Shown here in pieces: positions 27,815 to 36,514 of a stretch of 64,000 bases of DNA. The notes beneath the pieces were generated by a model that had not been told where the DNA came from, did no database searches, and saw only the letters and a list, made by a program, of their open reading frames with translations. Location: positions 186,001 to 250,000 of the forward strand of contig NZ_LECU01000001.1 of the NCBI RefSeq assembly GCF_001027745.1. Reading direction: 5' to 3'. A program made the position numbers and the translations under genes. Position 1 is the first letter of the stretch; every line of letters begins with the position of its first letter. Source of the stretch: Pedobacter sp. BMA. Its GTDB lineage: Bacteria > Bacteroidota > Bacteroidia > Sphingobacteriales > Sphingobacteriaceae.

Positions 27815-28015
27815 TTAGTCCTGATCAGACTGATCGCCACTACCGAACTGCTCGGAAAAATCTTTCGCATTTTCGTCAGCTACCTCATCATTATGCGACT
27901 TAGGCTCCAGGTTTTCATCCAAACGATCATTCCAGTCGTTCAAGCCTTTAGAGGCTTCATCCTGATTCTGTGTATTCACATTTGATTTCGGGTGATCTTT
28001 ACCGTGGTTTTCCAT
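27815..28015 (-). CDS. Small acidic hydrophilic protein, 66 aa
   Basis: Starting at the ATG at 28015, the product is 66 residues, very rich in Asp, Glu, Asn and Gln (HGKDHPKSN, NDWNDRLDENLEP, ending GSGDQSDQD), with no cysteine and no hydrophobic core. It is probably intrinsically disordered, of the kind induced by stress or desiccation in this group. A longer frame would add 19 residues but lacks a good start. The 254 bases to the adhesin gene are AT-rich and hold nothing else I can name. Confidence 0.5.
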   Translation of the reverse strand: MENHGKDHPKSNVNTQNQDEASKGLNDWNDRLDENLEPKSHNDEVADENAKDFSEQFGSGDQSDQD

Positions 28016-28089
28016 GAGTTTAAACTTTGAGTTAGAACAACTCCATGCATAGAAAGTTTTGAACCTGGTCAATAATAAATGTGTTGGTA

Positions 28090-28230
28090 TTATTTTTTCA
28101 AAGGTTCCTCCTTTGCTTCTTTAAACTCCTTAACACTTTTTCCAATCCCACGCATCAATTCAGGAAGTTTTTTACCACCAAAAATTAACAGTATAACAAC
28201 CCCAATTAAAATGATCTCTATAGCCGACAT
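28090..28230 (-). CDS. tatA: Sec-independent protein translocase subunit TatA/TatE
   Basis: A 46-residue protein from ATG at 28228-28230 to TAA at 28090-28092. One hydrophobic helix (IEIILIGVVILLIFGG) is followed at once by the amphipathic KKLPELMRGIGKSVKEFKEA segment, which is the diagnostic TatA architecture. It is at the short end of the family, and the acidic and basic tail is brief (KEEPLKK). TatA forms the export pore for folded proteins together with TatC, whose gene is not here. It lies downstream of the HD-domain gene, 115 bases away. Confidence 0.95.
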   Translation of the reverse strand: MSAIEIILIGVVILLIFGGKKLPELMRGIGKSVKEFKEAKEEPLKK

Positions 28231-28345
28231 ATATATGTTTTAATACAATATACGATAAAAGCCCGGACAATGTTTTTTTAAAAGCAAACATTTCAAAAAA
28301 AGCTTGATCTGGAAATGAAAAATCCAATAGGTGATTGCTGCTTTA

Positions 28346-29200
28346 TTAAACCAGCATTGCCTTTAAAGTTCGGTTTTTGATCTTTGGCAATGAACCATGC
28401 CGAATGTATTCAGATAACCCCCTGAGTTGCTTAATCGCCTTGATTGCTTCGTATCCTTCATAGTTCGTTCTGATTTTATTTAACAACAGCGTATCCGTTT
28501 TAAACATATCGCTTTCCTTAAGGAGCCCTTTATGCAGAAACCTTTTTATCAGTTCGGCCATCTTCCCGTTTGCATACAGGTGTAACGGAAGTTTAAATAC
28601 CTCATTATTCAGTTTTTCAAATACCTCATTAATCCAGGCCACCTGCTGATCATCGTTAACGGCCATTCTGCCATTATTCATCACAACCGATAATAGGAAG
28701 TTGCGGGCACTTTGACGTGAAATAATCCCGCCGTGTATACTGTCACGTAAAGTATAATCTAAGCGGTCGGCACATAAAAAAGGCATTGGTTGTTCCAGAA
28801 TATCAAATGTTCCGTATATGATTTCTTTAACATCATAACCATATTTCAGCAACACGTCAGGAATTTCGGATCGATAGATAATTTCAGCAAAAACCTGCTC
28901 GTGATAATCCTCTTCAACATGATCGAAAACATAATCACCAACGTGAGAAAATGCTGTATGTGAAATATCATGTAGCAAGCCTGCAATTTGTTCTAGTTCC
29001 GATCCACCAAGTTTTTTGATCAGCATGGTAACTCCAATTGCATGCTCTAAGCGTGAGTGGCAGATATCAGGGTTAACCAGAAAAATTGCACCACTTTGAT
29101 GAACACCTCCCAATCGCTTCAAAGCGTCTGTATTTAAAAGATCTTCAAACACCTGCGGGAAATCCATTTTACCATATAAAAAATCATTTATTTGTATCAT
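28346..29200 (-). CDS. HD-domain phosphohydrolase (dGTPase-like), short form
   Basis: The 284-residue HD-superfamily protein has the metal-binding pattern H...HD...D visible as SRLEHAIGVTMLI, LLHDISHTAFSH and, later, CADRLDYTLRD. These are the hallmarks of the COG1078 group related to SAMHD1 and dGTP triphosphohydrolases, which hydrolyse (d)NTPs to nucleosides. Family members are often about 400 residues, so this version lacks much of the C-terminal half. Whether it is active on dNTPs is not known. It starts opposite the divergent TetR-like gene. Confidence 0.85.
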   Translation of the reverse strand: MIQINDFLYGKMDFPQVFEDLLNTDALKRLGGVHQSGAIFLVNPDICHSRLEHAIGVTMLIKKLGGSELEQIAGLLHDISHTAFSHVGDYVFDHVEEDYHEQVFAEIIYRSEIPDVLLKYGYDVKEIIYGTFDILEQPMPFLCADRLDYTLRDSIHGGIISRQSARNFLLSVVMNNGRMAVNDDQQVAWINEVFEKLNNEVFKLPLHLYANGKMAELIKRFLHKGLLKESDMFKTDTLLLNKIRTNYEGYEAIKAIKQLRGLSEYIRHGSLPKIKNRTLKAMLV

Positions 29201-29422
29201 ATTTTCCCTTTGTTATTAAATAAATTAGAAGCCGAAATTACTAATATATTTAGCTAAAAAGAAATTAAGATATCAACATTGCATCATTACTAACTAATTT
29301 TATTAGCTCAAAAGCAAACTTTCATTTATTTTGAAAATGATTATTACAATTACATGATTAACAAATACCTATCTGATAAAACAAGGTATTCACTAAAGCG
29401 TTATCATTGTAAAAAAGTAACT

Positions 29423-30076
29423 ATGGCAACCGCTCAACAAATTAGAAACGGATATATTGATTATGTTTTAACAAACAATGAAAAACCGAAATCGGTTTAT
29501 TCATTTGCTAAAAAGCTTAAAATAACCGAAGCTGATTTCTATCAGTTTTACTCCTCTTTTGAAAGTATCGAGAAAACGGTTTGGTTTGAGTTGACTTTCG
29601 AAACCATCAGTAAAATTAAAGAGCAGGAGGTTTGGCAGCAATATACGTCAAGAGAAAAGATGCTTTCATTTTTTTACAGTTACCTGGAAAACCTGAAGCG
29701 CGAAAGAAGTTTTGTGATATATAGCCTTAAAAATTTTAAAGGCAAATTCTCTACTCCGGATGTCCTTGCAGGTGTTAAGCCGATTTTTGAAAATTTTGCG
29801 CAGGAGATTATAGATGAAGGTTTAGATAATGGAGAGCTTGCAGAGCGTCGCTTTCTAAGCAAACGTTACAAAGATGCGCTTTGGATTCAGTTTGCTTTTA
29901 TTGTCAATTTCTGGATAAATGATGATAGTGATGGTTTTGAAAAAAGTGATGAAGCCATTGAAAAAGGAATTAATGTAACTTTTGATCTTTTTCAACATTC
30001 TCCAATCGATAACCTGATCGACTATGGAAAATTTTTATCACGCAATGGAAAGTTTAAAGAAAAGATGGGACTGTAA
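29423..30076 (+). CDS. TetR-like transcriptional regulator
   Basis: The 217-residue all-helical protein is started at ATG 29423, because the preceding 23 codons of the longer frame are basic and non-family-like. N-terminal helices (IRNGYIDYVL, SVYSFAKKLKITEADFYQFY) match the TetR helix-turn-helix pattern with a tyrosine-containing recognition helix. The remaining helices (TSREKMLSFFYSYLENL, YKDALWIQFAFIVNFWI) resemble a ligand-binding C-terminal domain. The next gene, an AarF-type kinase, starts 6 bases after its stop, so it probably controls or is co-expressed with it. Confidence 0.72.
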   Translation: MATAQQIRNGYIDYVLTNNEKPKSVYSFAKKLKITEADFYQFYSSFESIEKTVWFELTFETISKIKEQEVWQQYTSREKMLSFFYSYLENLKRERSFVIYSLKNFKGKFSTPDVLAGVKPIFENFAQEIIDEGLDNGELAERRFLSKRYKDALWIQFAFIVNFWINDDSDGFEKSDEAIEKGINVTFDLFQHSPIDNLIDYGKFLSRNGKFKEKMGL

Positions 30077-30082
30077 TTTTAG

Positions 30083-31387
30083 ATGAAGGCACAAGAGAGT
30101 ATTCCAACCACGAAGGTAGAACGTTCGGCAAAATTTGTTAAAACCGGTTTTCAAATCGGAGGTAATTATATCAAACACTATTCAAAAAAGCTGTTCAATC
30201 CAGAAATGGATCGCGCACAGCTTAATGAGGATAACGCTACCGATATCTATAAATCGCTCAGCGAGTTGAAGGGAAGTGCTTTAAAAATTGCGCAAATGCT
30301 AAGTATGGATAAAAATATCCTGCCGAAATCTTATGTTGATAAATTTACGCAATCGCAATACAATGCTCCCCCCCTATCCGGACCGCTTATTGTAAGAACA
30401 TTCACAAAAAACTTCGGCAAAACTCCGGATCAGATTTTTGATACTTTTAATCTGGTATCAAGCAATGCTGCTTCTATTGGCCAGGTACACCAGGCCTCTC
30501 TTAACGGCCAAAAACTGGCCATAAAAATTCAATATCCTGGCGTTGGCGATAGTATTTCCTCAGACCTTAAGCTGGTAAAACCTTTTGCATTCCGTCTGCT
30601 GGGCATGTCTGAAAGAGAACTCAATATTTATATTAAAGAAGTAGAAGAACGTTTACTCGAAGAAACAGATTATGAGCTAGAGGTTAAAAGATCGATTCAG
30701 TTTTCTGAAGATTGTAAAAACCTCGATCACGTCGTATTTCCTAAATATTATCCTGAATTATCTGGCAAACGAATCATTACCATGGATTGGTTAGAAGGTT
30801 TGCATCTGAAAGAATTTCTCAAAACCAATCCTTCACAGGAGTTAAGAAACAAAATCGGGCAGGCACTATGGGATTTCTATAATTTCCAGCAGCATGAATT
30901 ACGGGCTGTTCACGCAGATCCACACCCGGGCAATTTTATGATCACACCCGATCAGAACCTTGGCGTAATCGATTTTGGTTGTATTAAAGAAATGCCAAAT
31001 GACTTTTATTATCCGTTTTTCTCATTGATATCAACCGACGTAATTAACGATAAACAGAAGACCATCGATGCTTTCAGAAAGCTCGATATGATCCATTCAG
31101 ATGATACCGATGAACAGGTCGAATTCTACTATAAATCTTACAGGGAAATGATCAGCCTTTTTGCGAAACCATACATCAGTAAGATTTTTGACTTCAGCAA
31201 GCCGGAATTCTTCGACCAGCTGTATGTTTATGGAGAGAAAATTTCTAAAATGCCGGAATTTAAACAGGCACGTGGCGTTAAGCATTTTATTTATGTTAAC
31301 CGCACAAACTTCGGCTTGTACCAGATTTTACACGAACTTCAGGCTACGGTGAACACTGATACCTACGAACCCACGCTTAACCGTTAA
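30083..31387 (+). CDS. AarF/ABC1/UbiB-family atypical kinase
   Basis: The 434-residue protein has the ABC1-family layout: a KxGQ-type motif near the N-terminus reads KGSALKIAQMLS (KIAQ in place of KxGQ). The P-loop substitute is SNAASIGQVHQA, with the lysine strand LAIKIQ, and the catalytic segment AVHADPHPGNFMI is followed by the metal-binding VIDFGC. Family members bind ATP and support ubiquinone or other quinone and lipid metabolism; direct kinase activity is limited. It is co-transcribed with a TetR-like regulator. The stop abuts the convergent response-regulator gene. Confidence 0.92.
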   Translation: MKAQESIPTTKVERSAKFVKTGFQIGGNYIKHYSKKLFNPEMDRAQLNEDNATDIYKSLSELKGSALKIAQMLSMDKNILPKSYVDKFTQSQYNAPPLSGPLIVRTFTKNFGKTPDQIFDTFNLVSSNAASIGQVHQASLNGQKLAIKIQYPGVGDSISSDLKLVKPFAFRLLGMSERELNIYIKEVEERLLEETDYELEVKRSIQFSEDCKNLDHVVFPKYYPELSGKRIITMDWLEGLHLKEFLKTNPSQELRNKIGQALWDFYNFQQHELRAVHADPHPGNFMITPDQNLGVIDFGCIKEMPNDFYYPFFSLISTDVINDKQKTIDAFRKLDMIHSDDTDEQVEFYYKSYREMISLFAKPYISKIFDFSKPEFFDQLYVYGEKISKMPEFKQARGVKHFIYVNRTNFGLYQILHELQATVNTDTYEPTLNR

Positions 31388-31744
31388 TCAGGCATTTTTC
31401 TTAACTACTTCAACCATGTGTTCAATGTCGAATGGCTTCTCAATAAAGTCATCGGCATTGCAATCTTCGGCTTGTTGCGCAATATTGTTTGATGTGGAAG
31501 TTAAAACTGCTGACACATCTTCAGTTTCAGGATCAGCCTTCAATTCTTTGATCACTTCAGATCCCTTTTTCTTTCCTTTAATATGATCGTCAACAATCAC
31601 AACGTCAGGATTTATTTCGTCAATTTTTTCGATGGGTTCTGTTGTTAACGACGACGTCACTACAAAGCCTTCCTCTTCCAATACTTGATCCATAATATCT
31701 AGGATATCTTTATTATCCTGAACAAGCACAACCTTTTTCTTCAT
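31388..31744 (-). CDS. Stand-alone receiver-domain response regulator
   Basis: The 118-residue protein is a single receiver domain. The phospho-acceptor is Asp52 in VVIVDDHI, the Thr/Ser switch lies in VLTSTS and the conserved Lys in IEKPFD. The usual acidic pair after the first strand is VQDN rather than VDDE (Gln9-Asp10), so one metal ligand is altered and Mg2+ binding or phosphorylation may be weakened. No output domain exists, so it would act by protein contact. No kinase gene is next to it. Confidence 0.9.
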   Translation of the reverse strand: MKKKVVLVQDNKDILDIMDQVLEEEGFVVTSSLTTEPIEKIDEINPDVVIVDDHIKGKKKGSEVIKELKADPETEDVSAVLTSTSNNIAQQAEDCNADDFIEKPFDIEHMVEVVKKNA

Positions 31745-31913
31745 AAAAAACTAAGGAATAATATTCTTTAAATATAGTAAAAAGAATGTTTGTTAAATAT
31801 CCTATTCACAAAACATTTGTGTGATCAGAGTACCCACTATACTCAGCACCGACCCAAAGTTCAGTATTTCTTCAGAATTGGTTGGTTACTTTGTAACTCA
31901 ATCACTGATCGTA

Positions 31914-33872
31914 ATGACCAAAATATTCAAAAGCCGCTACGCTTTACTAACCGGCTTTATCCTTTACTTCCTCTTATTTTCATTCATTGTCCGTACCATA
32001 CTTTTTATCGAATCGGCACAACATGCAGATTTCAGTTTTTCTAATATACTGCGGTTTTATGGTGTTGGCTTATTTTTCGATCTGGGAACGGCAATCATGA
32101 TCAGTTCACTTTACACACTTTATCTGCTTATTTTACCTGAAAAGATCTATAAACAGAAATGGAACATTATTATTACCAAAATAGTTCTATTCATGTTCAT
32201 CGTGTTAACATTCTTCTCTTTTTTTGCTGAATTGACTTTTTGGCAGGAATTTCAAAGCAGGTTTAATTTTATTGCCGTTGATTATTTAATCTATACTTAT
32301 GAAGTCATCAATAATATTAATGAGTCTTATCCACTTCCAGTTTTAACCGGCCTTATTGTAGTAATTTCAACTGGCGTCATGTTTTTGTTTTTCCGTTTGA
32401 AGGCTTTCAAAAACAGTTTCGAAAGCAATACGAGTCTGAAGACACGCTTTTACATTTCCTCAGTTCTCCTTTCTTTATTACTACTTTATTCGGTTTTTAT
32501 TAAAAATAGTACTGCTGAATGTGGAAATAACAGATATGCAAACGAACTAAGCAAAGCCGGTATTTATTCATTCTTTGCTGCTTTTAAAAATAATGAATTA
32601 AACTACAATGAGTTTTATAAGTTGATTAACAAGAAGCAGGCCCTTTCAATTGTCCGCAATCAGTTGTGGCAGTCAAATGCATCATTTAAAAGCGGGAATA
32701 CCATTCTGCGGAAAATAGCCGGAACAGATTCGGCATACAAACCCAATGTAATTATGATTACCGTAGAAAGCTTAAGTGCAGAATTCTTATCTCATTATGG
32801 TAACAAAGATAATCTAACACCCAACCTGGACAGCCTGGCTAATCAAAGTATATTTTTCAGCAATATGTATGCTACAGGCACCAGAACTGTGCGGGGAATG
32901 GAAGCCCTTACACTTGCTATTCCACCCACCCCAGGCAGTAGCATTGTAAGACGAACGGATAACGAAGATTTATATACTGTTGGTCATGTTTTCAATCAAC
33001 ATGGCTATACCAATACATTTTTTTATGGTGGCGATGGCTATTTCGATAACATGAATCACTTTTTCGGAAACAACGGTTACAACATTGCAGACCGTGGACG
33101 AAAATTGCTTGATGAGACCTACGAAGGTAAAAGAACAATCATACCAGATAAAGAAGTGACCTTTGAAAACGCCTGGGGAATTTGTGATGAAGATATATTT
33201 AACGTGGTGATCAAGGATGCGGATGAAAAATACAGGCACAACATCTTATTTAATAATTTTGTGATGACAACTTCCAACCACAGGCCTTATACATTTCCTG
33301 CACACAAAATAAGCCTGCCTTCCGGAACGCGCGAAGCAGCCGTTCGGTATACAGATTATGCTATCGGCAACTTCCTAGATCATGCGAGTAAAAAGCCATG
33401 GTTCAAAAATACAGTCATCATCGTTGTTGCCGATCATTGTGCCAGCAGTGCCGGAAAAAACGAAATAGACGTCTCAAAATACCAGATTCCATGCATAATC
33501 CTGAATCTAAAGAATCATCCGGTAATGAATATAGATAAAATGACTTCGCAAATCGACCTTTTTCCTACCCTTTGGCACTTGCTGGGCTGGAGTTATACAA
33601 GTGACTTTTTCGGCCAGAATGTTTTATCAGATCAATATCAGCCGAGGGCCTTTATCGGTACATACCAAAGGCTCGGCTATTTGAAAAGAGATAGTTTGGT
33701 ACTTTTAAGTCCCCAACATAAAGTAGACACTTATTTATATCAAAAATCTACAAATGAACAAAAAGCCGCGAAACTTTCAGCCAACATAATCAATGAGGGC
33801 ATTGCCAACTATCAAACAGCTTTCGACTTGTTTAAAGACGGAAAGCTGAGCATTAAAAATCATCAACACTAG
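31914..33872 (+). CDS. LTA synthase/alkaline phosphatase-superfamily membrane enzyme
   Basis: The 652-residue protein (ATG 31914; earlier in-frame GTG rejected) has five membrane helices in residues 1-220. A periplasmic sulfatase-fold domain follows. The LtaS-type metal site and nucleophile are visible: Glu in MITVESLSAEF, Thr in ATGTRTVRG, His in TSNHRPY, and Asp-His in VVADHCAS. In Gram-negative bacteria such proteins transfer phosphoglycerol or phosphoethanolamine to glycans or lipids, and the substrate here is unknown. It has its own promoter region and no partner downstream. Confidence 0.88.
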   Translation: MTKIFKSRYALLTGFILYFLLFSFIVRTILFIESAQHADFSFSNILRFYGVGLFFDLGTAIMISSLYTLYLLILPEKIYKQKWNIIITKIVLFMFIVLTFFSFFAELTFWQEFQSRFNFIAVDYLIYTYEVINNINESYPLPVLTGLIVVISTGVMFLFFRLKAFKNSFESNTSLKTRFYISSVLLSLLLLYSVFIKNSTAECGNNRYANELSKAGIYSFFAAFKNNELNYNEFYKLINKKQALSIVRNQLWQSNASFKSGNTILRKIAGTDSAYKPNVIMITVESLSAEFLSHYGNKDNLTPNLDSLANQSIFFSNMYATGTRTVRGMEALTLAIPPTPGSSIVRRTDNEDLYTVGHVFNQHGYTNTFFYGGDGYFDNMNHFFGNNGYNIADRGRKLLDETYEGKRTIIPDKEVTFENAWGICDEDIFNVVIKDADEKYRHNILFNNFVMTTSNHRPYTFPAHKISLPSGTREAAVRYTDYAIGNFLDHASKKPWFKNTVIIVVADHCASSAGKNEIDVSKYQIPCIILNLKNHPVMNIDKMTSQIDLFPTLWHLLGWSYTSDFFGQNVLSDQYQPRAFIGTYQRLGYLKRDSLVLLSPQHKVDTYLYQKSTNEQKAAKLSANIINEGIANYQTAFDLFKDGKLSIKNHQH

Positions 33873-33912
33873 ATATAGCGATAGAGAAATTCTATGGCAG
33901 ATAATAAGCAAT

Positions 33913-33947
33913 AAAAAAACCCTGTTGAATCGAAACTTAACAGGGTT
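33913..33947 (-). terminator. Terminator of the five-gene ppk1 operon
   Basis: AACCCTGTT and AACAGGGTT (9 bp) enclose a 12-base loop. On the minus strand it ends in seven T and lies 18 bases after the stop of the 803-residue gene. It may also end the convergent LTA-synthase-like transcript. Confidence 0.8.
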
Positions 33948-33964
33948 AATATTATGATTAAAGG

Positions 33965-36376
33965 TTAACCCAGCATTTTTGCGATTTCTTTTTCTATCGA
34001 CTTCAGCTCCTTAGGTTTCAGCTTTTTGGTAATGTCCTTATTTTTCTCGGGGTACTTAACACCAACGCGCAAAGCCTTTAATCCTGAAACACCTTGAAGT
34101 TCATCAAGTTCCAACTGCTCAAGGTCATCATTTAGGTAACCCTGCACCTGCATGTATTTAATGTATTCCATGTATTCTTTCGCTTCATCAGGATTGAAAT
34201 ACACCATGGCAATTTTGTGAGGTTGCGTGAGGCGTTCATCACTACCTTTCACTAAAACTTTATCAATACGTTTTTTAACCACTTCATAACGGATATTGTA
34301 GGCACCTTCCACATCAAACCGACGTTCATCGTTTCTAAAGCTGATATCTATTGCGTTAGAGTGTATGAAAATAAGTTGTGTGGTTTCCAGCGCACGAGGC
34401 ATCTCACCAATTAAGCTTTTTGATAAACGGGCAATTTCTACCATTGAAGTAAGCTGCCATAACCTGATATTTTTTAAATACAGCAAATCAAAAGGTTTAT
34501 GTGGCGCAATTTCCTGTCCGATGTAAATATCATACTCTACACCGTCAGTCCTGAACTTGGCGAAATAACAAGGGTAACTTGCCTGTAAATTAGCTTGTGA
34601 TTTTTCAAGATACTGACTAACTTCAGTATTGATCAGCTGCATAGATACCTCAAGCTGTCTGCGGTTGGCATAAGCCGCACCGGTTTCCGGTACAATAACC
34701 TCGAAATATCCTTCTACAATTTTGGCTGTTTCAGGATCATTCCCTTTAATAATAGAAAGAAAAGGATAAACTTCCACTTCCAGAAATTCATTTAACTGGC
34801 TTTCTTCATTAGAAGAAGCCAGGCTACCAATCCGTTTGATCCAGTCTTTACAGTTAAATAAAAGTTTATCAGTCAACTCCAGAGACACAGATTTTCGAAT
34901 CGCTTTCAAAGCAGCCATCAGGCTATTCAAAAGCACGTTCAAATCATCTTTTAAAGCCCTGTTTCGCTCAATGGTCGAATTTCTGATATCAATAGCGCCA
35001 AACAAAGGATACATGTGCTTAAATGTAACCGTTTCAATTTCTTTTACTTTGCTGTTGCTATTTTGCTGCTGAAGGAAATGCCACACTGCTTCATTAAATT
35101 TCCACTGAACAGAAGGTTGCAGCGCAGTAAACTTATCCATCAATACCTCATCCATTTTAGCATCAAATTCTTCGATACTATACTGAAATAACTGACCAAT
35201 CAGCGGTATGGCAGGCCTTAAACGCGAAAGCAATTTATCGTCCACCAAAACCTCTTGATTAGAATAAACCTCCAAAACACCCGCTAGCTGGGTATTATAG
35301 TATACGGGTAATACTGAATATGAACAAACCCCAGCCGCTTTTAAGACCCTTAAGAAAGGATCTTTCTCTATCTGATCATCATTAATAGAACTGACAAAGA
35401 TGGCTCTGGGATTCTCTTTATACTTATCAACTAAAGAATAAAAAACCTCTTCTTCAAGATTTGATGCTTTTGCCGAGTTAATCAGCATACTTTGAGAAAA
35501 CTCCTTATTATCAAAAACAAGTTTTTTATTCACCGTTAAAAATGGCATTAAGCCAAATTCAAGGTTGCCATCACCGCTAAGGCTTTTAAGCGCCTGAATC
35601 ACATGCGCATAGGCTTCAGTTTGATAATTATGGTTAACCAGCGCATCCCGAATGCCATCAATGGCATGGTGCAGGGTAACATCAGTAATTGAAATAATGC
35701 TGAATCCTTCGAAATGAAAGTTTTGTAAAGGCAGGTGTGTGATAAGGTATTCCAATTCATTATTATCCTGAAAATACTGACTTAATTCTTCGAAATTAAT
35801 CTCCGGCAATTCACCCTTATGCTGGATATCAACAAACTTGGTATCCGTTTGAATGTTATAGTATTGGGTTAACTTGGTTTTTTCATTAACATGGCCATAA
35901 ATAATCTCATTTCTTAAAACAGAAGTGAAATTATAAAACCGGTCGAGAATAATATTATAAATAAATTTAAGCTGCTTTTTTTCTACAGGCTCACTATCTT
36001 TCACCACTTTATTTTTCGGATCATGATCTTTAAAAAACTGGTAGAAGGCATTAGTACTGAAAAAAATCTGATCAGGAATGGGCGTACTTAATGCCCAGAA
36101 CAAATCTTCCTCATCATCCATCAAAGGGGTGAGGATGGTAAAAATAAGTTCTAATGTATCTTTGTATTTTGATAACTCTTCCGCACTGATGCTGTTCAAC
36201 AACACATCATCCTTTTCAATTTTTTGAAGCAAAAATCTGTAAAATTCTGATTTTACAGATTTTTCTGTTTTTAACCTGTCTTTAAGGTATTGCACAAGGG
36301 GGCGAAAAGACAGCGAAGATTCTACCTGGCAACCTATACACTCGTTTTTATGTATTTTTATTACATCGGTATTCAT
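33965..36376 (-). CDS. Large cytoplasmic protein with a GAF-like segment, 803 aa
   Basis: Function unknown. No signal peptide or membrane segment is visible. Residues 330-440 look like a GAF domain (RAIFVSSINDD, VCSYSVLPVYYNTQLAGVLEVYS). Near residue 490 is the striking stretch LFGAIDIRNSTIERN, followed by long helices. The C-terminal third is alpha/beta and ends in a Lys/Glu-rich helix. The N-terminus has a CIGCQ pair. This suggests a signal-integrating cytoplasmic protein. It is the last gene of the five-gene operon with polyphosphate kinase, 138 bases after its neighbour, and has a good terminator. Confidence 0.6.
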   Translation of the reverse strand: MNTDVIKIHKNECIGCQVESSLSFRPLVQYLKDRLKTEKSVKSEFYRFLLQKIEKDDVLLNSISAEELSKYKDTLELIFTILTPLMDDEEDLFWALSTPIPDQIFFSTNAFYQFFKDHDPKNKVVKDSEPVEKKQLKFIYNIILDRFYNFTSVLRNEIIYGHVNEKTKLTQYYNIQTDTKFVDIQHKGELPEINFEELSQYFQDNNELEYLITHLPLQNFHFEGFSIISITDVTLHHAIDGIRDALVNHNYQTEAYAHVIQALKSLSGDGNLEFGLMPFLTVNKKLVFDNKEFSQSMLINSAKASNLEEEVFYSLVDKYKENPRAIFVSSINDDQIEKDPFLRVLKAAGVCSYSVLPVYYNTQLAGVLEVYSNQEVLVDDKLLSRLRPAIPLIGQLFQYSIEEFDAKMDEVLMDKFTALQPSVQWKFNEAVWHFLQQQNSNSKVKEIETVTFKHMYPLFGAIDIRNSTIERNRALKDDLNVLLNSLMAALKAIRKSVSLELTDKLLFNCKDWIKRIGSLASSNEESQLNEFLEVEVYPFLSIIKGNDPETAKIVEGYFEVIVPETGAAYANRRQLEVSMQLINTEVSQYLEKSQANLQASYPCYFAKFRTDGVEYDIYIGQEIAPHKPFDLLYLKNIRLWQLTSMVEIARLSKSLIGEMPRALETTQLIFIHSNAIDISFRNDERRFDVEGAYNIRYEVVKKRIDKVLVKGSDERLTQPHKIAMVYFNPDEAKEYMEYIKYMQVQGYLNDDLEQLELDELQGVSGLKALRVGVKYPEKNKDITKKLKPKELKSIEKEIAKMLG

Positions 36377-36514
36377 TGTATATGTTCTGCTATAGTGTAA
36401 ATTTTAGTGGTTAATCATTTGTTAATCTGCAACAAAGATAAACAGATAGTAAACCAACAATGGTCTTTCTAACGTAATACTTGGATAAACCACCTATAAT
36501 AATGTTACACAAAT

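Noticed and set aside
33965..36376. Calling the 803-residue protein a class III nucleotide cyclase
   Set aside because: One DIRNST-like motif is present but the second metal-binding Asp and the GD element are missing. I therefore leave it as a GAF-like protein of unknown function.
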